Of a DNA stretch of 64,000 nt, positions 13,224 to 23,717 are shown one piece after another. Position 1 is the first letter of the stretch; each line of letters opens with the position of its first letter. The translations under genes and the position numbers were made by a program. The notes under the pieces were generated by a model. That model saw only the letters and a list, made by a program, of their open reading frames with translations. It was not told the DNA's origin and made no database searches. Source of the stretch: Dipetalonema caudispina (lineage: Eukaryota; Nematoda; Chromadorea; Rhabditida; Onchocercidae); assembly GCA_013365325.1 (NCBI GenBank), contig JABVXV010000039.1:300308-364307 (forward strand), in the 5' to 3' direction.

Positions 13224-14122
13224 TCCTAGACGTCAATTATTTCCCATCATAAGTTACATACTATTTTTGATCCATTACATTTCATTTTTCTATACTTTCT
13301 CTCTTTCTCTTCCTTTCTTATAATTTTATCTTTATCATTAAAAATTTTTTTTTTTTTTTTTTCAACAAAAACAATTGCATGTTAAAAGTTTTTTTTTTTT
13401 TCCATTATCATCAATATCCATTTATTTTCCCTCATTGATAGCTAATAATTAATATTATCATTCACTCTTTCATTTTTTTTTTTTTTATCAATTTCATTTG
13501 CCTATTTAATATTTTTATAAAAATATTACAATTTTTTTTTTCCCATCAAATATTTGATGCTTTTTTTTTTCTTCTTTTTTTGAAAAATTATTATTTATTC
13601 GTACAAATTTGCATAGTAAAAAAGAGTTAAATTTTGTGTATTTTATATAGGTTAATCAATAATATGTATGCATAAAAAACGGTTCAAAATTTTTTTCTAT
13701 TACATTTAAAAATTATCTGTTCAATATTTAATGATCCATCAATAAAAAAATTTGAAATATATTGAAAGAGTAATTAATATGCTCATCTGAAAAAATTGTT
13801 GAGGTGAATTGTCTGTAATATTTGAATATGTTGATCGGATGATTAAGTTGATGATAAGCTTTCATACAAATATAGCAAAATAAATGGAATTATCTTTATT
13901 AATAAGTGATTTTTTAAGTTATCTTTATCAGCAATAAGTAATTTTAATCATAATAAAGTAATGAGCAGAATGTAGCAATTTTTCCTTCATTTCAATTAAG
14001 ATTGCATATAACTCTTATTTGGGTTCATATCATTTCAAAGATACTAATTGCTTAGATAGCAATTAATCAAGGATCATTCTTGTTATTCAATCGTAGGCCT
14101 GAAAAAATGATTGAGATTGCAG

Positions 14123-14252
14123 GTATGTTCGAATGGGACAATCATATGAGGCGAATATCTGGGCTAAATCAAGACCATCTTATTATCTTTGGCTTACAAG
14201 GCTTTCGGAGAAGAAATTATTCCTCATGGTATCAAGATCAGAACAAATAAAG
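14123..14252 (+). other. Exon-like island of unknown gene (possible internal exon or exon remnant)
   Basis: In a background of AT-rich filler, this 130-base stretch has normal complexity, a TTGCAG acceptor before it and an AAG/GTGGTA donor after it. With one leading base, the frame reads YVRMGQSYEANIWAKSRPSY followed by YLWLTRLSEKKLFLMVSRSE and three more residues, with no stop. The other two plus-strand frames are also partly open; one of them has an ATG at 14107 and a stop at 14248-14250 (47 codons). No partner exons were found on either side within several kb. It could be a lost-gene fragment, an internal exon of a widely spaced gene, or chance. Confidence 0.25.
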
Positions 14253-14262
14253 GTGGTAGAAC

Positions 14263-14293
<31 letters not shown>

Positions 14294-15577
14294 GAATTCT
14301 TTTACAAATTAATTTTTTCTTATAAAATCAATGTGCGATCTTTTCAATATTTTCCACTTTTGTTTCACTATTATATTTTTCTATATCATACAAGGAGTTA
14401 ATCGAATTAGCCATTGTACAGTTTATAGTTTTCATATTGGATCATCATATTCGTCTCACTTAATATTGAAAATTTGGCATTCTTGAGAACCGTTCAATTC
14501 GCTAATTCTTTTTTTTTTTTATTTTATTTTAAAGTACAAGAATTCCTTGAAGCAATGATACCAAACTAATATAATTATATCCATATGGCTTGCCAGCTGG
14601 AAATATAATATTTTGTGGTATGAATAAATAAGAGAGTAAAAATATATGAATAGAAAACAATTTCTTGATATTATCCATAAATATACACTAAATATTTAAT
14701 CGAAATATTTCTTCAAAAATACATTAGTAATTATAATTTGATAATCAAAAATAATAACCAATTAATTGGATTAAATTGAAAGATTTAGTGATAAATTTGA
14801 GAACTTTTTGTAAGTGATAAATTTTGTCTAATATACAAATAATCATTATAATATCGATCTAAAACTATATGCTGTGACAATTATTATGGTATAAAATGAT
14901 TGAAATTTCAATAACCTAATCATTCATTCATTGTTCAAATTATTTTATATCAATGAAGAAATTTGCATAGGATAGATATTGGTAAAGATATTGTTTAGAA
15001 ATTTTATCGAATGCAAAAGAAAAAGAGAAATTATTTTAATTCAGTGTAATTAAAATGAAAATAATTTAAAGTAATTTTCAGTGATTGCAAAAAATTCCAA
15101 ATCATTGATACATTACTATAGGATAATATCGTTTATTCGTAATAGTTATTAAAAAATTTATTGTTAAAGATATTTTACACTGTTAATCTTATCAGTTAAT
15201 TTTTTGCTTTTTCATATTTAATTTTTTTTTTTATTTAATTTAATAAATGAAGTTTGTTAAGCTATTTTTTTTTTTTTCTCAACCTATTCAGCATGATTAT
15301 TGCAATCGATAAAATAAGGTCAAACAAACAAAGACAATGAGAAGTCATTTATTTATAAAGAAAAAAAAAAAAGTGTAAAATTTTATAAATCTTTTGTTAG
15401 CAACAATTAGTGATTAATTTTAAAGTATATACTATAAGTGATAAGTACGGTAACCGTATTATATTACAGTTTTTTGGCAGTGTAGATAAGTAATCTTAAT
15501 TGTTGTCTTGAAATTGATTATTTTTGAATTCAACAGTAACCAATTGAAAATGAATTTGAGGCTCAACTTTAGAAATA

Positions 15578-15640
15578 AAGAGAGAGACAGAGAGAGAGAG
15601 AGAGAGAGGGGGAGGGGAAGAGAGGAAAGGAAAGGAAGAA
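15578..15640. repeat. Purine (GA)n microsatellite
   Basis: A strand-asymmetric GA/GGA run of about 60 bases. Confidence 0.85.
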
Positions 15641-15811
15641 CTTAACCTGGTAAATAAGCCAGTTTCAATTTTAGATCGATGATGTAATAACTAAAAAGAC
15701 TAGCATCATCTAATAAGAGTTACATCACTTCTCTTCCTATATTCAATTTATGAATTTCAGTACTACTATTTCAATTCTCATATATTAAGTAAGTATGTTT
15801 AGCTATCTCTT

Positions 15812-16049
15812 ATCTTTAAATCAATTTCAATGTATATTTTTCATGACACGTAATTCACGTAGATCAGACTTCTTACGTGTAGTTATACATGATACGTGTA
15901 TGTATACATATGTAAATAAATATACATGCAATCTTTAAATCAATTTCAATGTATATTTTTCATGACACGCAATTCACGTAAACCAGACTTTTTACGTGTA
16001 GTTATGCATGATACGTGTACGTATACATATGTAAATAAATATACATGCA
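15812..16049. repeat. 119-bp tandem duplication carrying eight RCGTG sites
   Basis: Two copies, 15812-15930 and 15931-16049, share a 119-base period and differ at only about six bases. Each holds four hexamers of TACGTG type. In copy 1, CACGTA lies at 15847 and 15856 and TACGTG at 15874 and 15893. In copy 2 the sites are at 15966, 15975, 15993 and 16012, with the first changed to CACGCA. All eight keep the RCGTG core bound by bHLH-PAS factors such as HIF-1. The array lies about 860 bases before the start codon of the ataxin-1-like gene, so an upstream regulatory role is plausible but inferred. Confidence 0.9.
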
Positions 16050-16799
16050 TGTGTAATCATTGATGTGTCATGCACAACTAACAGAGTGAAACGATCCCTT
16101 CCAAGTCATTGTTACCAGTCATTTGTCATCAAAGAGGAATTTTAAATTTGATAGTTCGACCAACCGTTTTGTAGGAGGTATAAGATGACCCGGGCTGTTT
16201 CTAATATTTTATTTTCAGTGCTTGGGTGGGCTATTTTCTAACTGAACAATTTGAGAATATTTTATTTGTTTGTTGGGAAAAAGAAAAGGTAAAGATAAAA
16301 GAGTTAATTATTTCAATTTTCATTAAGAAATTAAATTAAAAGATTACTTATACTGTTATTTATTCGATACATTTTTTTGTTTTTTTTTTTTTTTTTTTTA
16401 TCCCAGAAATAGTCATTCATTAATGCTCCAAGAAAGATTTTCTCTTTTTTGTACTGAAATTTCTTAAATGAGTTTAATTTTAAGTTAGATAGATTAAATT
16501 GAGTTAGAAAGATTAAATGAGATGGGAATATGATATAACGTTTTGGTTTTGTTTTTTTGTTTGATATTTCTGATACTTAAAATATCACAATTATTATCAC
16601 TGTAATGATGTAAATAGATTGAATTCTATGGGAAATGCTCAATTGGATTATTGATTTAACTGACATATAATTAACATATTTACTCTAACGCTTCGCGTTC
16701 TTTCTTTTTCTTTTTTTTTTTTTTTTTTTTTTTTTTTGATTTGCGTGAATCGTGATCTTTGTATGAATCATGATTGGAATATATATTACAGTATTAGTT

Positions 16800-16904
16800 T
16801 GTGTGTTGCAGGATTATAGTGAAAGTAATAGCTGAAAGGAAAGGTAAACAAACGTGATATTGGGGCCGAAACAATAGTTGTGCGATCGTTTCTATGCAAT
16901 TTCT
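16800..16904 (+). other. 5' leader of the ataxin-1-like gene after a splice acceptor
   Basis: A GTGTTGCAG acceptor ends at 16811, 93 bases before the ATG at 16905, with no matching donor evident nearby. The leader is probably joined either to a spliced leader or to a remote 5' non-coding exon. A T run of about 29 bases lies just before it at 16710-16738. Confidence 0.45.
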
Positions 16905-19900
16905 ATGAATGGTGCGCCAGGGGGTTCTCGGCAGTCGCAGAAAGCACCACCGGAAGGCGGTCCTATCCGCCAACCTGCTACTATTCGTGCCCCTACACAA
17001 CAACAGCCTGCTGTCTCGGTGGCAATTTTTTCGCAACCGAATGAAGCTGGCCCTAGTTGTCAGGTCTTTTTATATCCTTTTTTCTAAGCGATAAACAATT
17101 TCTTTCAACTTTTTTTTTTTTTTTTTTCAATGTTTTCATATAAGTTTTAATGATTTCAGCCCAGCACTGTTCCGTCATCGCAGGCATTTCCTAGTGTTGT
17201 ACAGCATTCAGCCACTCTGAGGGAACCGTTCCCCATGCTACATTCGCCCGCTGTCCAGCATCCAATGGGTTGGTCGCCACAGTTTGAAATGCAGGTTGGA
17301 TTACAGGCTATGCTTGAAATTGATCGTTTGAAGAATATAAGGACGGGTATATTCAGTGGTTTTAAATTTGAAATTTGCATTATAGCAAGCAATGGGTGCT
17401 TGTATAATCTTGCACACTTCATATGTTTTGTTTTGAACAACAGTCTTTAGCATAATGATGCAGTTATTTGAAATTTCATTGGCACTGTTGTCTGCTCATC
17501 TGATAAAGTATGAGACAAAATGATTATGATGGAAAGCTTCATATCATATTTCATTACTTATTGATTACTTTCTGTATTAGTAGAAAGTTTGTTCGTACAC
17601 CTGAAGTGATTTTGAACAGAGTAGTCATTCAGATTGCATCACTTTGAGTTTTTCAAATGTTCCCAGCTTCTAGACAGCCTCTAGAAAGTACCTTGCAGTT
17701 TCTTCATTTTCTTTTTTCTAACTTTTCCTCCTCTTTCCTTTTTAATTTTTAAAATTTTTAGAACTAGCGCATCTGAGACTCTACCGTTGAATAGCTGTCC
17801 GATCATATAGCATCTGACTTATACTGTCCACATTTGCTTCATTCAAATCCATTCTAAAGTTTTAGCTCTTGGCACATTTGATTTCTTAAAATTCATTCAA
17901 ATACGTGTTGTAGCTACTGCAGTCCGCCTCCTCGCAAGTTGCTGCTGGGTTGCGCTACTCTCAACCATCAACGAGCCAGCAACCGCCATCTGGAACAGAT
18001 ATAACAGTGGGCGTATCACCACTTTCCTCTCTACCTTCTCCTTCCATTTCCAGTGCCTCATTATTAACGGGTATTGGTTTAAGCCCGGGTCCTGGCCCTG
18101 GTTCCGGTTCTGGCCCTGATCCTGGCTCATCTGGGCAGTCACCACTTCAAATGTTGGGCGCAATGAATCCAGCTCTTTTGGCACAGTATCAGGTTATTCT
18201 AGCTGCCGCTGCGCAACAGCACCAAGCTGCTGCAGCGGCAGCTGCGACATTGGCTGCTGTATCCGGTGGACGTTCACCACAAATTGGTAAGTTTTATTCT
18301 CCCTACTAAACGATAGATTTGTTATATATCATTTCTCGGATATATTGCATCCGTCATTCACGTAGAATGTATATCGTCTCACTACTTTGAACTATGGCGT
18401 ATTTAAATCATATCATATATTGACATGTTTACTAGCATAAAATCCTTTCGTAGATATTTCCTATTTGCTCTGCTGATGTTATTGCATGCATTTTTGTAAA
18501 ATCCGATCATTCTCCTGGTAGACCCATAAGTAATTTGAGATTTGCTTCAGCGTACTAAAAATTACTACCAGAATCGATTTTTGCATAAGTGGTCAGAAAA
18601 ATGATTCAGCTTGATAATACTTCGATATAGTATAAGTTAGACCAGTTCAGTTGATATTCCATATTTTTGACAGGACACATCCCTTAAAAAAATTTGCTTT
18701 GCATATTTCGAACTAAATGACAATCCATTTTCGAGTTAATATGTTTTGACCATTGCAACGTTTGCTGATTTTCAGGATCGCGTGTAGGACCACCTTCGAC
18801 GCCTGCATTAACCCTTGAGCAGAATTTACAACGGCATTTATTACAGTTGCAACAACAGCAGCAACTTGCAGCTTCGGGTACTGCCATCCATTTACTGCCG
18901 TCATCACCACTACATGGTACAACTTTAATGACGCAAATGCATGCTGCATTAGCAGCTGTTGGAGTATTGCCGCAACCTCCGCAGGCCCTACCGACTCACA
19001 CAACTGCTCAACCTACACATCCGCGTGTAACACCAGCTGCCGTAACTCAGTCAATGCCATCTTTAAGTGCCGAAACAAGTTCACGTCCATCACGGGTTGA
19101 ATTCATACAGCCTCAGCCACTTCTCTCGCGCGCTGCTGTTGCAACTGCGCGACAAGCTTTATTACTTGCTTCTACTTCTCATGCTGCTGTTGCTGCTGCA
19201 ACTGTCACCACTATCCCTACACCTTCTGCATCTGCATTGCAACTCTCTACATCACAACCATATTCCCAAGGTTTTTTTGCTGCATTTCCTATGTATTTTT
19301 GAAAATGTTCAACAGTTTATACAGCAAACTGAAGTGCATGTTATCAAATTTAAGCTGCATGGAGAAGTTGAGAGAAACCTATGGTCAGTGGAAGTTAGTA
19401 GACCACGGCAAAAAATTTTTGAGAAATAAGATCTGTCCTTAACCTACAAATTTATGGACATTCAAATCTACCTATATATATTATTGATAAAATATGGAAA
19501 CGCAGGAACATATTTCTTGAATGTTCATGATTTGTAGAGGAATTAATTAAAATACCAAGTAACGATAAGTGTTTTATGAGATCATTCTTTGGTAGTTATA
19601 AAGCCTAGTTCATTGCAAATATTATCGCAGAGATGATACTCATCCGATATATTGCGGGCGAACAATAGTTACCGATGCTGTTGCGTTTTGTTTTGGGATG
19701 CATCCTGGCACGATCTCCCAGTCCCAGAATACCGTCACTTTCATTTATTTATGAGATAAGGGGTTAAATTTGCAAGTTTACTTTTATTTGAGCTTACTTT
19801 TATCCTGTAATATTTAATTTTCAATTTATGTATTGTAATTTGTTAAATATCATAACAAAAGTAGCGCTTGCATAACATGTTTTATAGCTCTCGGTCGCGT

Positions 19901-22900
19901 TGTAATGATGCCGCCGCCTCCACTGCCTCGTGTTCGTCATGTCTTAACTCAGGAACGCCGCAGGTAATTGCATTGTATTAATCGATGAGAACTTGTTTGT
20001 TTAACAAATAATAACAAGTGATTCACACTAATGTGTCAGACAAATTAGAGCCTTTTGGACCTTAATGATGAATAAAATGGTGAATGGCGTTAGGTCAGGT
20101 ATTTCAAGGATTTATCAGTTTGTTGGTGATCGCTTGATCTTATCTGGTAGTCTATCGCAAAATCATATGCCTCCACTTTTTTTTTCTTTTCCTGGTATCA
20201 TTGTTTCCTTTACAATCGTTATATACATCCCAATTTGTTAGTTTAATGATATCAACTGATTCATTAAACATCGCTGAAGTAGATTCAATAATCTTTTCTA
20301 AACATTGTGTAGGATTATCATGATGTGTATTCATGTTTTTATCCATCGATAACCTCTATACCCATAGATTTAGCAGTATCCATGGCCAATTTCACTGCTG
20401 AGTTTTCATTATTCATTTTTATGTCAACCGTTTTATATCTTGCTGTCTTAATTATAGCAGACTTAGTCAATTTAATCATTAATTCTTAACTTGGTTCACG
20501 AGAACCTTTGCTCAATTCAGCTTCCTGCTTAAGAAGGTAAGTCATAGGTAGTTTCGTATTTTTTGATAAAATTGTCATTTTTTTTTTTCTCCATTTTGCC
20601 ATTTTTTGTATTTCTTTGTATTCTCCAAACAGATTTATATTCTGGAATGGCTTATTCATTTGAAATTGTGAAGTGTTTACGTCGAAATGTGTGTGTGGCG
20701 GAAACAAAACACGTTGTTTGGAATTTTGCACTTTTTGAGTAATTACGAAATCATTTTATAGATATGCTCCTTATCAACGTCCCACGCCCTCTATTCCGCT
20801 GGCCAGTGCTCCATCAATTGCTGCTCCTGCTGCTTCTACCGGTGCTCCAGAACCATCGTCTTTCCAAGTGGGAACATTGCCGTCACAACCGTATTATCCT
20901 TCTCACTTTATGCGTGGTTTGCTTAAACTCTTTTATGTTTCAAAGTTATTTTCAAACTTTCCAGTATCGATCGTTACTTTTACGGTTACAGCTGATAATG
21001 TAGCTACTAAACTTTTCCGTTATATATTCTTGGTGTTGTTCTACGTATGATCACTTTCCGTACAATAATGCAATAAAACTTTAAATCCAAAATTTTTCAA
21101 CTGAAATTTGGTTATTTAATGGGAGCTCTGGATTGGTAATTAAATTGGAAGTATCTTTTATGCCCTGCGCTTTTGGTTAGCGAGGAGAATGTATTCGGAA
21201 GATTCGGCTTATGTAACTGTTGTACTTAGATTTAAACTGGTGCATTATTTGATAGTACCTTCGTCACAGCGGACAGGATTCGATTTTAACCTTTATAAGC
21301 TTCCTGAAAGCATAGTACTGGAGCCCTCTCATCCGTGTGAAAAAAAAAATACAAGTAGTACATTACTTTAGATCTCTCTGTACTCATTTTGTACTTTTGA
21401 ATATTTTGTTTTTTTGAAAGTTATTAGTTTTCTGGTTTAATAACGTACTGATCCACTTCTGTTATTCCTTTACTCATTCATATCAGTTGTTTTATTTCTT
21501 TATAAAATTTGATACAGAAAATTTTGCGTGGGAAAGTTAAGTGGGCGAGATTGGTTACCATTATCAGTTTGGAAAAGGCATAGATCATCGGTTACAGGTT
21601 GATGTATAAGAAGGATAATGTGCTTTCAATAAAAAAGTACAAAGGAGTAGGTAAAGTATTTAGTAACTCACGTTATGGTGAGAAGGAAAAATTAATATGT
21701 TGCTGATTGTTTTTGTCTGCTGCTTTTATCTGTTTGACCGTAGCAAATATTTTAAGCTTAACTTTTAATTTATAATTTCAATTTTTTTTCAAATTCGTCC
21801 GCAAAATTTTTCCTGGAATCCAATTGGGTAGCTTGTCATTATTGCAGGTACAGTGATACGGCTACAGTCGGGTCAGTTGAAAAGGGTTGAAGAAATGAGC
21901 ACAGAAGACTTTGTTCTATCTGCGGCAATGAAAACGGATCTCGTACTTTGCAACAGTAGGGTTATCCGAATTCAGGAGATTGAAAAAGATCGTCAGGTTC
22001 TCGTTACTTTTGCTGTTGGCGAGCAAAGAATTCTGGTGAGATTTTCTAGAAATTTCTGATAATATGTTAAAAAAAAACAGGTTGTCATGGCATTAGTTTC
22101 TACAGGAGGGATTGACAGCGCAATCAATGAATGGCTGGCAGTTTAAGCTTCTTTTAGAAGGACCATGTACAATCATTCATAGCATAAACATTCTCAGTGA
22201 TTTCACTTTAAGCAGATAGTTTTAATGCTTATTTCGATATCATCTGTGGACGGATGTTTCAGGATTTGGTTCAGATCTGGTTTATTAAAATAGCCCATTT
22301 GAAGGTGAAAAAGTTATCTGCAAAGAAAATGATTTTTCCCACCTTCAGATATCATCCGAAAAAATGAATGGGGAAAATATAGTTCTCCAAATTTGTTAGA
22401 TAATTTCAGTTGATTTAAATGGTATCCTTTTTTCCCGAGGCGTAATAAATGCTTTGTTGTGGAACCACTTTTTTTATTTTACGCCTCATCATGAATTTTG
22501 TTCGGCGGTTTTCAGGTTAGCTGATGCGCTGGGTAATTCAGGGTCATAAGTAGTCTGTTTCCCACCTATCCATTAAACATCGAGTTCTTTATATTATGAT
22601 TTTTCTTGGAGATTCAATCTTGAAAGGGTTATGGGTGACTTCGGGAATACTTCTTAAAGGATTATTTAAAAATTAGTTGTCTAAAAAAATCTATGGGATC
22701 TTTTTACGCCAGAAGTTGCCATTGTCTGTTGGCATTCCAGTTTTGCATAAATAGTTTTGCTGTATTTTATTGCTGTTCGAAAAGCATTTCTTCCATTCTG
22801 AAATAACATAGATGTTATGGAAGTAAGACATATTCTTTTATCTTCAGGTAACAATAGAGGCGGGAATCGAGCATCCCTATTTTGTGGTTGACCAAGGTTG

Positions 22901-23717
22901 GGCATCATGTAGCCCGGAAAGAACGCGTGCCACATATGGATTGATTTGTAGACAACTGAATGTAAGTTTAACATATTGAAAACATTAAGAGTGTGACGTT
23001 ACCTATATTAAATTGAAATTGACATAATGCATATTAGTAAATATAATGTTGACGTTGCAATTTATGGACCACTGTACACTTTCTAATTACTTGATTCAAA
23101 AAATTTTCACATCAAACTTACCTCAAAGCAAATGTTGTTGTATATACTTGAGCGTATTCTGATGCAGTTATAGTAAGGTATCTGTTAATATGTTTTAAGC
23201 GATGGAAATTAACTAAAACTTTTGAACAGCTGATGTTGTTCTTCTTTTCTCAATTTTATTTTGTCAATTTTGGGAAACATGATTTTGTACGGAAGAGTTC
23301 AGTACAGTGATAATAGGATTGATCTTTTTGACAGCAAGAGGGATGATCATTTTATATCTTAAGCAGATGGTTTGGAAACTTATTCAATCATCAAAAGAGA
23401 TTTTGTAGGTTGGTGATGTCTGTATAGCGTTGCGTCATGTCGAAGGTGGTGAAACGAGCGGAACAAGTGTCAGGGGTACGATTCGTCCTCATAGTGGCAC
23501 CAGAGGAGGATCATTACCAAGTACATCTGGCATACAACAATTTTCTCGGCCAGCACCGTTAATACAAGCACCTCGTCGACGTGTACCACCCGTTTTTCGT
23601 GCTGAAAGAAGGCCTGGTGTTCGATCTGCACCGTCGTATGAAATACCAACTGAGGAGCTAGCACTGCTTGACATACGTCGGCGTTTAAGGCGACGTAGGC
23701 ATAGATCAGCGCTATGA
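16905..23717 (+). CDS. Ataxin-1-like AXH-domain protein (nine exons, 667 aa)
   Basis: Exons are 16905-17063, 17160-17294, 17914-18286, 18776-19270, 19888-19963, 20762-20916, 21848-22035, 22848-22961 and 23409-23717; the phases chain exactly. The N-terminal 450 residues are low-complexity, rich in Pro, Gln, Ala and Ser, with only a short QLQQQQQ tract. Residues about 461-577 form an AXH domain. HFMRGTVIRLQSGQLKRVEE, MSTEDFV, TFAVGEQRI, HPYFVVDQGWASCSPERT and LNVGDVCIAL match the ataxin-1/HBP1 pattern, including the SxCPERT signature. The family acts in the nucleus as RNA-binding, dimerising transcriptional co-regulators (Capicua and histone deacetylase partners in animals). The C terminus is strongly basic (RRRLRRRRHRSAL), a likely nuclear localisation signal. 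A VRSAPS segment resembles the RWSAPES phosphosite/14-3-3 region of human ataxin-1, but this is tentative. The start is the first ATG after the leader acceptor. Confidence 0.9.
20152..20755 (-). pseudogene. Antisense broken reading frame inside intron 5 of the AXH gene
   Basis: On the minus strand a protein-like frame is open from 20755 to 20489, is interrupted by TAA at 20486-20488, and continues in the same frame to TAA at 20339-20341. A third segment then follows in another frame from 20346 to 20152. The text reads like a real soluble protein (for example MNKPFQNINLFGEYKEIQKM and MTYLLKQEAELSKGSREPS, then after the stop SAVKLAMDTAKSMGIEVIDG). It has mixed composition and ends with a basic KRKKKWRH segment. 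I do not recognise the family. One in-frame stop, one frame change and the lack of introns suggest a decayed processed copy. Alternatives are three small overlapping genes or chance. The host intron is otherwise unremarkable. Confidence 0.4.

Noticed and set aside
12880..13229. Several open frames on both strands
   Set aside because: They are low-complexity translations of CT, TG and TA repeats and a poly(T)-poly(A) block.
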